This document shows positions 1-8,216 of a stretch of 22,953 nucleotides of DNA, one piece after another. Under the pieces are notes generated by a model. It was not told the DNA's origin, did no database searches, and saw only the letters and a program-made list of their open reading frames with translations. The DNA comes from Myxococcales bacterium (GTDB lineage Bacteria; Myxococcota; Polyangia; HGW-17; SLPX01), in the NCBI GenBank assembly GCA_007131745.1, contig SLPX01000194.1, forward strand, positions 1 to 22,953. The letters run 5' to 3'. How positions within the stretch are numbered: position 1 is the first letter of the stretch; each line of letters opens with the position of its first letter. Position numbers and translations under genes: made by a program.

Positions 1-1488
1 GAATATCCGGTTTTTACGAAAGATGAAGTCGGCAGAGCAGTCTCTCGCGCCCGCGCCGCGTTTCCCGCTTGGAAGTCGCTTTCTCTCGAGGAACGATTCG
101 ATCATATGGATCGTCTCATCAAAATCATCAATGAAAAGTGCGAGGACCTTGCCCGGATAATCAGCAAAGACACCGGCAAGCCGCTCGTGGATTCACTCAT
201 GACGGAGTTGATTTCCGTTCCGCTGTTTGTATCCCATTACCGAAAAACAGCGGCCAAGACCCTGAAGCCTTACAAGGCAAAAACCCCTCTAGTGTTCGCT
301 GGTACCAAGAGTTGGGTCGAGTATCATCCCATGGGTGTCATCGGAGTGATTTCACCGTGGAACTTCCCCTTTCAATTGGCCGTGATTCCTGTCATTTCAG
401 CGTTGATCGGAGGAAACACCGTGGTCTTGAAGCCCTCCGAAGTGACCCCTCTTACCGGAAAAATGATCCACGATCTGTTTGAAGAACTCGCATTGCCCCA
501 GGGAACAGTCGAAGTCGTGCAGGGTGATGGTTCGACCGGGGCCGCTCTCGTTGAATCGGATATCAACAAAGTTTTCTTTACGGGTTCGGTGGCCACCGGC
601 CGTAAGGTCATGGCCGCGGCCGCGCAAAGAAACATTCCTGTGGAACTGGAACTGGGCGGCAAGGACGCTATGATAATCTGCGAAGACGCAAACCTCGAAA
701 GAGCTGCGGCCGCGGCAGTCTGGGGGGGGTTGCTGAATTGCGGGCAGGTCTGCACTTCCGTGGAACGCGTCCTGGTTGTTGATTCGATTTACGAGTGTTT
801 CCTGGAGATGCTCAAAAGAGAAATGGAAAAAGTAAAAGTCGGCGGCCCGGATGAAGACGCGGACATGGGGCCTCTTATTTCGCCGGCCCAGTTTGAAATC
901 GTCAAAGATCACATAGCCGATGCAGTCGAATCCGGCGCAAGGATCCTCTTCGGCGGCAAACCCATGGATCGCAACGGTCTCTTCCACCTTCCTACTCTTC
1001 TGGCGGACGTGACCCCGGAAATGAAGATTTATCGCGAGGAAACTTTCGGCCCGGTCATCCCGGTGATCCGCGTTGCAAACGAATGCGAAGCCCTTTGCCT
1101 TGCAAATGACCACATGTACGGCTTGACCGGCTCAGTGTGGTCCTCGGATATACAAAAGGCACGGACCCTGGCCTCGCAAATGGAATGCGGGCAGGTGAAC
1201 ATAAACGATGTAATCGCCTCGGTTGCAAACCCGGCTATCCCCTTCGGCGGAATCAAGGATTCCGGTTTCGGCAGGTACCACGGGCCGGAGGGGCTTACGT
1301 CATTCATGCATCAAAAAGCAATTATGAGAAACAAGGGTCGCAACCGAACAGAACCGTTCTGGTTTCCGTACCATGAAAAATACGCGGATATTCTGGAAGC
1401 GTTCCGGCTCCTTGCAGCGGGAAAGCTGGTTTCGGTCTTAAAACCCCTGAAAAGACTCAAAAAGATAAACAAGGCAGCGGGCGGGTAA
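1..1488 (+). CDS. Aldehyde dehydrogenase (NAD(P)+-dependent, ALDH superfamily), 5' end outside window
   Basis: Oxidises an aldehyde to the carboxylate with NAD(P)+ in the cytoplasm; the substrate cannot be read from sequence. The frame is open from base 1, and the residues before the first ATG (106) are typical ALDH sequence (an AraAFPAWKSLSLEERFDHM-like stretch), so that ATG is internal and the gene starts upstream of the window. Numbering from that ATG, the protein has the PWNFP cofactor-domain motif (84-88), FTGSVATG (158-165, nucleotide binding), ELGGKDA with the general base Glu182, and GQVCTSVERV with the catalytic nucleophile Cys216 (codon at 751-753). The C-terminal PFGGIKDSGFGRYHG signature is also present. 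About 495 residues lie in the window, close to full family length. A basic tail follows the usual end. The gene converges on the lipoprotein cluster with a 25-base gap and no clear terminator between them. Family assignment is firm; subfamily is open. Confidence 0.93.
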   Translation, partial: EYPVFTKDEVGRAVSRARAAFPAWKSLSLEERFDHMDRLIKIINEKCEDLARIISKDTGKPLVDSLMTELISVPLFVSHYRKTAAKTLKPYKAKTPLVFAGTKSWVEYHPMGVIGVISPWNFPFQLAVIPVISALIGGNTVVLKPSEVTPLTGKMIHDLFEELALPQGTVEVVQGDGSTGAALVESDINKVFFTGSVATGRKVMAAAAQRNIPVELELGGKDAMIICEDANLERAAAAAVWGGLLNCGQVCTSVERVLVVDSIYECFLEMLKREMEKVKVGGPDEDADMGPLISPAQFEIVKDHIADAVESGARILFGGKPMDRNGLFHLPTLLADVTPEMKIYREETFGPVIPVIRVANECEALCLANDHMYGLTGSVWSSDIQKARTLASQMECGQVNINDVIASVANPAIPFGGIKDSGFGRYHGPEGLTSFMHQKAIMRNKGRNRTEPFWFPYHEKYADILEAFRLLAAGKLVSVLKPLKRLKKINKAAGG

Positions 1489-1513
1489 ATAAAAAGATCA
1501 GCACTGAACCTGT

Positions 1514-2914
1514 CTACAGCTCATAGCCGGTAAAGGTCACATCGTCGAACCGCCATGTGCCGCCTGTGCCGCCTGCATTGAACCCGTATACGCGGATCCA
1601 GATTGCAGCGTCATGTACGCCCAAGCCGGAAAGATCGAATGAATAGTGTTCCCACCCATCGGTGGGAATATCCGTCAAGCTGTCCGGGACCGGGTCAAAA
1701 TCGATTCCGTCGGTGCTGTAGTAGAGCATGAATTTGAGAGGACCGGTGCCGCTCCTGTTTCCCCAAAAGGAGAATCCGAAATCCTGGAAACCGGTCATGT
1801 TTGCCCAGAACTGGACATACCTGTTGTCATCTATGTCGTTTGGATCAAGGCCCCAATTACTGAAACTCATGGCATCGGTAGACTGGTATCCCACCGGCCA
1901 GGTCGGCCCGGTAAGCCCGGATCCTGGGGTGATCTCGCCTTCTCCCAAATCCGGATCCGCTGTCTCGCCTTCAAACGACCAGTAGACAACGACCGCCTCG
2001 CCCAGTTCAAACTCCGCGGTCAGGTCGAATGTGCCGTATTCACCGGGAACAAGCCCTGTTACCACCACGAGGTATTCGCCCATACCGATTTCCATTTCAA
2101 TCAATTCTTCGTGGTCTGCAATCTGCGTGTAGCCGTCACAATCTCCGCTGAGCAGGTAAACGTAACCGTCCCACCCGTCCGGATCCAGCGTCAAAGTCAC
2201 CTCTGCTGAACGTTCAAGAGTGAAGTGGTACCAGACCGCAGGTCCCCTGTTGTCTCCGCCGGCCTCCGTGCCCAAGTAGTTGGCAGTGGCGCCTTCGTTC
2301 GTTCCAGCGAGTACGTACACGTCTTGGATCGGAATCTCATGTGCTCCGGCACAAGCGCTGTTTCCCGGAATCATCGTCGCCTGGAGGGTCACCGAAGTCC
2401 CGTCAGGGCAGTTTATGGTAAAGGTGCCGTCTCCATTGTCGATGATGGTGCAAGGTTCACCATCTTCGCCCGGAGCTCCATCCTGGCCGGGAGCGCCGTC
2501 CTCACCGTCGCTCAATGTCACGCTTGTTCCATCCGGGCACTCGATTGTGTAGGTCCCGTCTCCGTTGTCGGTCGCGGTGCAGGGTTCGGGGCTGTCGCCG
2601 TCCTCGCCGTCTTGTCCGTCGCTCAGAGTGAACGACGTTCCATCCGGGCACTCGATTGTGTAGGTCCCGTCCCCATTGTCAACCGCGGTGCAGGGATCAG
2701 GACTATCGCCGTCCTCACCATCTTCGCCGTCCTGACCGTCTTGCCCATCTGAAAAGGTCGCGGAAGTTCCGTCGTCGCAGATAATGCTGTAGGTGCCGTC
2801 CATGTTGTCCACGACCGTGCATGATGCACCGTCTTTTCCGTCGCCGCCGCATGCAGCGGAAAACAAGAACACCGGAAACACCAGCATCGAAAGAATCCTG
2901 ATTGGTTTTCTCAT
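1514..2914 (-). CDS. Lipoprotein with two-Cys/collagen-like repeats, PPC-like domain and beta-sandwich C-terminus (paralogue 1)
   Basis: Predicted surface or outer-membrane lipoprotein of unknown function, 466 residues. The ATG at 2914 is chosen because GGAGGG lies 4 bases upstream and it is followed directly by a lipoprotein signal peptide with lipobox FSAAC (Cys22; Gly at +2, compatible with outer-membrane sorting). Residues 30-175 hold four modules of the form SCT-x-DNGDGTYTIECPDGTSVTLSDG, each with two cysteines that could form a disulfide, joined by short Gly-x-Asp collagen-like linkers (some with Ala-Pro). Residues about 184-303 resemble a bacterial pre-peptidase C-terminal (PPC) domain (GPAVWYHF, YLLSGDCDGY). 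Residues about 308-466 form the C-terminal domain (WSFEGE near its start, WRFDDVTFTG at the end), a likely jelly-roll/adhesion fold. It shares its leader and signal peptide almost exactly with paralogue 2, but its C-terminus differs more from paralogues 2 and 3 than those do from each other. Confidence 0.85.
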   Translation of the reverse strand: MRKPIRILSMLVFPVFLFSAACGGDGKDGASCTVVDNMDGTYSIICDDGTSATFSDGQDGQDGEDGEDGDSPDPCTAVDNGDGTYTIECPDGTSFTLSDGQDGEDGDSPEPCTATDNGDGTYTIECPDGTSVTLSDGEDGAPGQDGAPGEDGEPCTIIDNGDGTFTINCPDGTSVTLQATMIPGNSACAGAHEIPIQDVYVLAGTNEGATANYLGTEAGGDNRGPAVWYHFTLERSAEVTLTLDPDGWDGYVYLLSGDCDGYTQIADHEELIEMEIGMGEYLVVVTGLVPGEYGTFDLTAEFELGEAVVVYWSFEGETADPDLGEGEITPGSGLTGPTWPVGYQSTDAMSFSNWGLDPNDIDDNRYVQFWANMTGFQDFGFSFWGNRSGTGPLKFMLYYSTDGIDFDPVPDSLTDIPTDGWEHYSFDLSGLGVHDAAIWIRVYGFNAGGTGGTWRFDDVTFTGYEL

Positions 2915-3087
2915 AATACCCTCCATTTCACGCAAAAATTAGCAAAACACCGGGCCATTCGGATTCGACCCGGAAACATCGGTGAACAATATCACCAGGA
3001 CCTACGAGATCACATTTGGATAAGAAAATCAAGGAGGCAGATTGAAAGGTGGGCCGCAATTCCAACGGCCCATGGAAGCATCGAGGA
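2915..3087 (-). repeat. Duplicated spacer/leader between lipoprotein paralogues 2 and 1 (copy A)
   Basis: This gene-free spacer holds no ORF of note but matches the spacer at 4627-4797 over most of its length. Shared blocks include the RBS side (ccctccatttcacgcaaa), attagcaaaacaccggg, gacccggaaaca, gatcacatttgga and atcaaggaggca. The similarity continues into the 3' ends of both upstream genes, so the whole gene-plus-spacer unit appears to have been tandemly duplicated. Confidence 0.75.
2950..2973 (-). other. Conserved hairpin in 5' leader of paralogue 1
   Basis: CCGGGCC pairs with GACCCGG across a 10-base loop. The only imperfect pair becomes a G-U wobble in the minus-strand transcript. The same hairpin is perfect at 4660-4683. 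It sits about 35 bases upstream of the start codon and is followed on the minus strand by TGTTTTGCTAATTTTTGCG, so it could be a weak terminator of the preceding gene or a leader element. Confidence 0.45.
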
Positions 3088-4626
3088 TTACGGAATCGCA
3101 AACCCGGTGAATGTGACGTTGTCGAATCTCCAATTGCCGGAACTGCTTGATGCATCATAGCCGTACACGCGGAAATACACCACTTGGTCATTGACCGGCA
3201 GACCCGAAAGATCGAATGAATAATGTTCCCAATTAGCCGTGGGAATATCAGTGGGGGCGTCTATCAAATAGAAATTCATTGCATCGGTGCTGTAATAGAC
3301 AACGAACTGCGTCGGACCGGTGTTGCTTCGGTTTCCATCAAAAGAAAAACCGATATCTTCGTAACCGACCAGGTTCACTTCGAACTGAAGAAAACTGTCT
3401 TCATCTTCCGTCGCCGCTTCCCCCCAACCGTTGAAACTGACTGCACTTCCGGGGTTTCCGGAAAAATAGGTGTAGCCGGCCAACCCGGGGCCCGGAGTGA
3501 TTTCGCCGTCGCCCTCGTCAGGATCCAGATTTTCATCTTCAAACGACCAGAAAACAACCGTTTCTTCCTCTGGTCCGTGTACTACGAATTCAGCGGTGAG
3601 AGTATAAGGCCCATATGAAAACGATGAATAACCTGTTGCGACCACTATATAATCGCCGGGATCAAGGGTTACGACTATAAGTGCATCGAGTGACCCGCCG
3701 CTGTCGTCATCGTAGGCAATCTGTTGGTAATCTGCGCAGTCACCGCTAAGCAGGTAAAGATATGTGTCCCAAGATCCTTCCATCAGCAGGGTGACCTCTG
3801 TTTCTTCGGTCAATGAGAAGTGATACCAAGTAGCCGGACCGCGCGTGTCTCCGCCGGATTCTGTTCCCTGGTAATTCCGGGTGGCTCCGGTGGTGTCGCC
3901 ATAAATCACCTGCGTGTTTTCAGCTGTTATCTCCTTGGCATCTTCACACGCGTTGTTTTCGGGAACAACCGCGGCTGCAAAAGTAACCTCGGTTCCGTCC
4001 GGACAGCTGATTGATATTGTTCCGTCGCCGTTGTCCGTGACAGTGCAGGGTTCGCCGTCTTCGCCGTCCTGACCGTCTTGACCATCAGCGCCGTCTTGGC
4101 CGTCTTGACCATCAGCGCCGTCTTGGCCGTCGGAAAGGATCACGGAAGTGTCTTCGCCGCAGGTTATTTCGTATTGTCCGTCGCCCAGGTCCGTCACCGT
4201 GCATGATTCCCCGTCCAATCCATCGGAGAAAGTCACTTCCGTTCCATCAGTACAACTCAGGGTGTATGTACCGTCGTCGTTGTCTTGAACCGTGCATGAT
4301 GTCCCATCCTGACCATCCTGGCCGTCTTGGCCGTCTTGCCCATCCGCGCCATCCTGACCGTCTTGGCCATCTTGACCATCAGCGCCGTCTTGGCCATCCG
4401 CGCCGTCCTGGCCGTCTTGGCCGTCCACACCATCTTCGCCGTCCTGACCATCTCGGCCTTCTGAAAAGGTAGCGGAAGTTCCGTCGTCGCAGATAATGCT
4501 GTAGGTGCCGTCCATGTTGTCCACGACCGTGCATGATGCACCGTCTTTTCCGTCGCTTCCGCACGCAGCGGAAAATAAAAACACCGGAAAGACCAACATC
4601 GAAAGAATTTTGATTGGTTTTCTCAT
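3088..4626 (-). CDS. Lipoprotein with two-Cys/collagen-like repeats, PPC-like domain and beta-sandwich C-terminus (paralogue 2)
   Basis: Predicted surface lipoprotein of 512 residues, function unknown. The start at 4626 is fixed by GGAGGG 4 bases upstream and by the immediately following signal peptide (lipobox FSAAC, Cys22, then Gly-Ser-Asp). The frame is open a further 22 codons upstream, but that stretch is the duplicated spacer. Residues 30 to about 222 contain four two-cysteine modules. After the first module comes a long Gly-Gln-Asp/Gly-Ala-Asp triplet run of about 50 residues, the longest collagen-like stretch in the window; it has almost no proline. A PPC-like domain follows (about 225-353, motifs TWYHFSL and YLYLLSGDCADY), then the C-terminal domain (354-512, ending WRFDNVTFTGFAIP). 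Module 3 is virtually identical to modules 6 and 9 of paralogue 3, and the C-terminal domain matches paralogue 3 closely, whereas the signal peptide matches paralogue 1, so the gene is a mosaic. Confidence 0.87.
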   Translation of the reverse strand: MRKPIKILSMLVFPVFLFSAACGSDGKDGASCTVVDNMDGTYSIICDDGTSATFSEGRDGQDGEDGVDGQDGQDGADGQDGADGQDGQDGQDGADGQDGQDGQDGQDGTSCTVQDNDDGTYTLSCTDGTEVTFSDGLDGESCTVTDLGDGQYEITCGEDTSVILSDGQDGADGQDGQDGADGQDGQDGEDGEPCTVTDNGDGTISISCPDGTEVTFAAAVVPENNACEDAKEITAENTQVIYGDTTGATRNYQGTESGGDTRGPATWYHFSLTEETEVTLLMEGSWDTYLYLLSGDCADYQQIAYDDDSGGSLDALIVVTLDPGDYIVVATGYSSFSYGPYTLTAEFVVHGPEEETVVFWSFEDENLDPDEGDGEITPGPGLAGYTYFSGNPGSAVSFNGWGEAATEDEDSFLQFEVNLVGYEDIGFSFDGNRSNTGPTQFVVYYSTDAMNFYLIDAPTDIPTANWEHYSFDLSGLPVNDQVVYFRVYGYDASSSSGNWRFDNVTFTGFAIP

Positions 4627-4797
4627 GATACCCTCCATTTCACGCAAATTAGCAAAACACCGGGTCATACAGAGTCGACCCGGAAACAACACAAAATTTT
4701 GTCTGTTGAGCCTACAAGATCACATTTGGAAGGGGAGATCAAGGAGGCAAATGGAAGGGTGTGCCGCTATTCCAACGGGCCATGAAAACATTGAGGA
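4627..4797 (-). repeat. Duplicated spacer/leader between lipoprotein paralogues 3 and 2 (copy B)
   Basis: Second copy of the spacer seen at 2915-3087, with scattered substitutions and small indels. It contains a perfect copy of the leader hairpin. No ORF or tRNA is present. Confidence 0.75.
4660..4683 (-). other. Conserved hairpin in 5' leader of paralogue 2
   Basis: Perfect 7-bp inverted repeat CCGGGTC / GACCCGG with a 10-base loop, about 34 bases upstream of the ATG. On the minus strand it is followed by TGTTTTGCTAATTTGCG, a broken T-rich tract. Retention of the pairing in both spacers (here perfect, G-U wobble in the other) suggests an RNA role: terminator or leader structure. Confidence 0.5.
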
Positions 4798-6696
4798 TTA
4801 CGGAATCGCAAACCCGGTGAATGTGACGTTGTCGAATCGCCAAGTGCCTGTAGCGCCTGATGCATCATAGCCGTACACGCGGAAATACACCACCTGGTCA
4901 TTGACCGGCAGACCGGAGAAATCGAATGAATAGCTCTCCCAATCTTCCGTGACAACATCCGTCAGGGTGCCCTCAACGGGAGTGTATTCCGCCCCGTCGA
5001 CACTGAAATAAATTACGAATTTTTTAGGGCCGGTTCCACTCCGGTTTCCATCAAATGAAAACCCGATGTTTGCGTAGCCAACCAGGTTCACCTCGAACTG
5101 AAGATAGCGCGCTTCGTCGATTTCATCCGTCGTTTGACCCCAGTTGTTATGGCTGACGGCTTGTCCCGGGTTTCCCCCGGAATAGTTTGTTGCACCTAAC
5201 CCGGGGCCGGGAGTGATTTCACCGTCGCCCTCGTCAGGATCCAGGGTTTCGTCGTCAAAGGTCCAGAGAACGACGATTTCTTCATCGGGTTCAACAACAG
5301 TTCCGTAAAACGTCACCCATGTTCCGTCCGGGCAGCTTATGGTGATCGTTCCGTCTCCGTTGTCCATGACCGTGCAGGATTCGCCGTCCGCGCCGTCTTG
5401 GCCGTCTTGGATCGTAACGGGATCCTGGTCGGGGCATTGTATCGTGTATGAACCGTCGCCGTTGTCCGTGATAGTGCAAGATTCGCCGTCCTGACCGTCT
5501 TGGCCGTCATGGATCGTGACTGGATCCTGACCCGGGCATTCTATCGTGTATGAACCGTTGTCGTTATCCGTGATAGTGCAGGATTCGCCGTCCTGACCAT
5601 CTTGCCCGTCTTGGCCGTCGGACAGGATCACGGAAGTATCTTCTCCGCAGGTTATTTCGTATTGACCGTCGCCCAGGTCCGTCACCGTGCAGGATTCCCC
5701 GTCCACTCCGTCTTGGCCGTCTTGGATCGTGACTGGATCCTGGTCGGGGCATTGTATCGTGTAGGAACCGTCGCCGTTGTCCGTGATAGTGCAGGATTCG
5801 CCGTCCTGACCGTCTTGACCGTCATGGATCGTGACTGGATCCTGACCCGGGCATTCTATCGTGTATGAACCGTTGTCGTTATCCGTGATCGTGCAGGATT
5901 GGCCGTCCTGACCGTCTTGACCATCTTGCCCGTCTTGGCCGTCTTGGCCGTCGGACAGGATCACGGAAGTATCTTCTCCGCAGGTTATTTCGTATTGACC
6001 GTCGCCCAGGTCCGTCACCGTGCAGGATTCGCCGTCCGCGCCGTCTTGGCCGTCTTGGATCGTGACTGGATCCTGGTCGGGGCATTGTATCGTGTATGAA
6101 CCGTCGCCGTTGTCCGTGATAGTGCAGGATTCGCCGTCCTGACCGTCTTGGCCGTCATGGATCGTGACTGGATCCTGACCCGGGCATTCTATCGTGTATG
6201 AACCGTTGTCGTTATCCGTGATCGTGCAGGATTCGCCGTCCTGACCGTCTTGACCATCTTGGCCGTCTTGGCCGTCGGTCAAAACAGCGTCGGTTCCATC
6301 CGGGCATTCTATTGTGTAAGTGCCGTCGCCGTTGTCGGTGATTGTGCATGGATCACCTGGTTCACCGTCCGCTCCGTCCGTCAAGATCACCTGTCCGTCC
6401 GGACATTCTATCGTGTAAGTGCCGTCGCCGTTGTCGGTCAATGTGCAGGATTCGCCATCCGCGCCGTCTTGGCCGTCCACTCCGTCGGTTCCGTCACGGC
6501 CGTCTTCGCCGTGGGTGATCGTGACCGAAGATCCATCTTCACACACGATGCGCACGCTTCCGTCGGGATTTTCCACCACCGTGCACGAATTGCCGTCCAT
6601 TCCCGGTCTTCCGTCACTTCCGTCCTTTCCGCATCCCGCGGTCGGGAAAAACAGCGCTGTTATTATGGCTCCTACGATCAAAGTCGCTCTTGTCAT
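4798..6696 (-). CDS. Lipoprotein with twelve two-Cys modules and collagen-like linkers, no PPC domain (paralogue 3)
   Basis: Predicted surface lipoprotein of 632 residues, function unknown. ATG at 6696 follows GGAGGA at 7 bases. The signal peptide ends in lipobox PTAGC (Cys22, then Gly-Lys-Asp) and differs in sequence from paralogues 1 and 2. Residues about 35-466 contain twelve copies of the SCT...GDG.Y.I.C...V...DG module, about 28 residues each, two cysteines per module, linked by Gly-Gln-Asp or Gly-Ala-Asp triplets. Modules 4-11 form a higher-order repeat of three alternating module types. The module run passes straight into the C-terminal domain (about 473-632, ending WRFDNVTFTGFAIP) with no PPC-like domain. 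The whole repeat region is strongly acidic. From memory, similar modules in bacterial lipoproteins are classed as a DUF family (possibly DUF7151); this is unverified. Rod-like stalk presenting a terminal binding domain is a plausible architecture. Confidence 0.87.
   Translation of the reverse strand: MTRATLIVGAIITALFFPTAGCGKDGSDGRPGMDGNSCTVVENPDGSVRIVCEDGSSVTITHGEDGRDGTDGVDGQDGADGESCTLTDNGDGTYTIECPDGQVILTDGADGEPGDPCTITDNGDGTYTIECPDGTDAVLTDGQDGQDGQDGQDGESCTITDNDNGSYTIECPGQDPVTIHDGQDGQDGESCTITDNGDGSYTIQCPDQDPVTIQDGQDGADGESCTVTDLGDGQYEITCGEDTSVILSDGQDGQDGQDGQDGQDGQSCTITDNDNGSYTIECPGQDPVTIHDGQDGQDGESCTITDNGDGSYTIQCPDQDPVTIQDGQDGVDGESCTVTDLGDGQYEITCGEDTSVILSDGQDGQDGQDGESCTITDNDNGSYTIECPGQDPVTIHDGQDGQDGESCTITDNGDGSYTIQCPDQDPVTIQDGQDGADGESCTVMDNGDGTITISCPDGTWVTFYGTVVEPDEEIVVLWTFDDETLDPDEGDGEITPGPGLGATNYSGGNPGQAVSHNNWGQTTDEIDEARYLQFEVNLVGYANIGFSFDGNRSGTGPKKFVIYFSVDGAEYTPVEGTLTDVVTEDWESYSFDFSGLPVNDQVVYFRVYGYDASGATGTWRFDNVTFTGFAIP
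5383..6234 (-). repeat. Near-identical 333/315-bp tandem super-repeat coding for modules 4-11
   Basis: Three tandem units encode modules 4-6 (111 codons), 7-9 (105 codons) and 10-11 (68 codons, incomplete third unit). Each unit contains the same module order (TDNDNG type, TDNGDGSY/CPDQD type, TDLGDGQYEITC type), with recurring GGATCCTGGTC landmarks starting at 5421, 5736 and 6069. Units differ mainly by an 18-bp (six-codon) change in the Gly-Gln-Asp linker and a few point changes, so the array keeps frame whichever unit is gained or lost. Confidence 0.9.
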
Positions 6697-6749
6697 GGCT
6701 TTCCTCCATTTTATTTAGGGATTTTCGCAAATGTGATACTTGGAAAACG

Positions 6750-6778
6750 ATTGTAAAGTTTTGGTTTTGTTCCATGAA
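6750..6778 (-). promoter_or_regulatory. Possible sigma70-type promoter of the lipoprotein cluster
   Basis: On the minus strand, TTCATG (6773-6778, 3 of 6 matches to TTGACA) is followed after 17 bases by TACAAT (6750-6755, 5 of 6 matches to TATAAT). It lies in the 109-base gap between glmM and paralogue 3 and would give a leader of roughly 45 bases. The -35 is weak, so this is tentative. Confidence 0.33.
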
Positions 6779-6805
6779 CATGTCTGCTCATTTTTGCGGC
6801 GGAAC

Positions 6806-8164
6806 TCATACTCTGCATACCTCTTTTACCTTCTGGGCTATTTCATCCGCCAACCCATGAGCCTCAGGTGAACTTGGCGCTTCAACCATCACCCGCGCCT
6901 TCATTTCCGTGCCCGAGTACCTGACGATAACCCGGCCGTCCTTGCCTAGTCTCTTTTTTGCCGAGGTTAAGGCTTCCTGCAATACTTCCTGTTCTTCCAG
7001 GGGAGGCTTGGCCGCGACGTTTATGTTTACAAGGACCTGTGGATACATGGTCATCACCGAGCGAAGAGACGACAATTCTGCGCCCTCCCTCGTCATCACT
7101 GAAAGCAACTGGAGGGCCGCTATGATGCCGTCACCGGTGGTCGTATAATCAAGGAAAAGCAAATGACCCGACTGTTCTCCGCCCAGGTTGTATCCGCTTC
7201 TCCTCATTTCTTCCACCACGTATCTGTCGCCGACCCTTGTTCTCAGGAGTTTGCCGCCGGCTGAGGTGAGAGCCTTTTCGAGCCCCAGGTTGCTCATAAC
7301 AGTTGCCACCACCGTGTCGTATTCCAGCTTGCCGGCCGCTATCATCCGAGTTGCGCAAATCGCCATGACCTCATCGCCGTTAACCACTTTGCCTCGCTGA
7401 TCGCAGAAAATGGCCCGATCGCCGTCGCCGTCCAGCGCTATGCCGATATCGGCCCGATAAGTTTTCACGGCTTCACAAATTGTTTCAGGGTGAAGAGCAC
7501 CGGTCCGGTAGTTTATGTTACGACCGTCAGGATCCACGCCCACGGAAAAAACTTCGGCTCCTAGTTCCTGGAAAACCAGCGGCGCTACCTTATACGCCGC
7601 TCCGTTAGCGCAATCGACCACGATTCGCAATCCAGCCAGATCCAGATCACCGGGAAAGGTGTTTTTGCAAAAAGCCACGTAGCGGCCTCCGGCATCATCG
7701 ATCCTGCGCGCTCTGCCGACCTGTTCACCAGGCGGTAAAAGCAGGTTGACCTTGTTATTGATGATTAGATCTTCGATTTCCTTTTCTTTTTCGTCTGGAA
7801 GCTTGAATCCGTCCGAGCCGAATAGCTTGATTCCATTGTCCAGGTAAGCGTTGTGGCTTGCGCTTATAACAACGCCTGCATCGGCTCTCATCGAAGAAGT
7901 GATGTGCGCGATTGCCGGAGTCGGCAGGGGGCCGACAAGCAGAACATCGGCTCCCATGGACATGATGCCGGCCGCAAGCGCGGTTTCGAACATGTAGCAC
8001 GATCTGCGGGTGTCCTTGCCGATTACTATCCGGCCCGAACGTTCGACCTTTGAAAACACGTGAGCAACTGCTTGCCCCAGCCTTACTGCAAAATCAACCG
8101 TCATGGGATATTGATTGGCCGTTCCTCTTATCCCATCGGTTCCAAAAAACTTTCTTTCAGTCAT
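6806..8164 (-). CDS. glmM: Phosphoglucosamine mutase
   Basis: Interconverts glucosamine-6-phosphate and glucosamine-1-phosphate in the cytoplasm, feeding UDP-GlcNAc for peptidoglycan and lipopolysaccharide. At 452 residues it has normal family length. All four alpha-D-phosphohexomutase signatures are visible: [11 protein letters not shown] near the N-terminus; SASHN with the phosphorylated serine Ser103; the metal-binding loop DGDGDR (245-250); the sugar-binding GGEQSGH (328-334); and the phosphate-binding RYSGTE (415-420). GIRGTAN and the EQSGH form point to GlmM rather than ManB/Pgm. ATG at 8164 is preceded by AGGT at a short distance. The gene follows the hydroxylase large-subunit gene by 52 bases on the same strand and may be transcribed with it, although no functional link is obvious. 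Confidence 0.95.
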   Translation of the reverse strand: MTERKFFGTDGIRGTANQYPMTVDFAVRLGQAVAHVFSKVERSGRIVIGKDTRRSCYMFETALAAGIMSMGADVLLVGPLPTPAIAHITSSMRADAGVVISASHNAYLDNGIKLFGSDGFKLPDEKEKEIEDLIINNKVNLLLPPGEQVGRARRIDDAGGRYVAFCKNTFPGDLDLAGLRIVVDCANGAAYKVAPLVFQELGAEVFSVGVDPDGRNINYRTGALHPETICEAVKTYRADIGIALDGDGDRAIFCDQRGKVVNGDEVMAICATRMIAAGKLEYDTVVATVMSNLGLEKALTSAGGKLLRTRVGDRYVVEEMRRSGYNLGGEQSGHLLFLDYTTTGDGIIAALQLLSVMTREGAELSSLRSVMTMYPQVLVNINVAAKPPLEEQEVLQEALTSAKKRLGKDGRVIVRYSGTEMKARVMVEAPSSPEAHGLADEIAQKVKEVCRV

Positions 8165-8216
8165 GTTTTACCTATATGCAAAGAAAAGAGGGTTTTTGAA
8201 GGTGGGAGTTTCTTCA

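Noticed and set aside
1489..1513. Bidirectional terminator between the convergent aldehyde dehydrogenase and lipoprotein genes
   Set aside because: The 25-base gap contains no inverted repeat that could form a useful stem.
3088..3191. Short minus-strand frames at the ends of paralogues 2 and 3 (for example 2928-3191) as small genes
   Set aside because: They overlap the conserved C-terminal coding sequence in another frame, and appear in both copies only because the DNA is duplicated.
5383..6234. Regular direct repeats resembling a CRISPR or satellite array
   Set aside because: The repeats are in frame inside an intact lipoprotein gene, have period 315/333 bp with internal 100-bp subrepeats, lack unique spacers, and no cas genes are near.
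2225..6756. Long open frames on the plus strand opposite the lipoprotein genes
   Set aside because: They are produced by the repetitive codon pattern of the minus-strand genes, have no ribosome sites or recognisable domains, and break at module boundaries.
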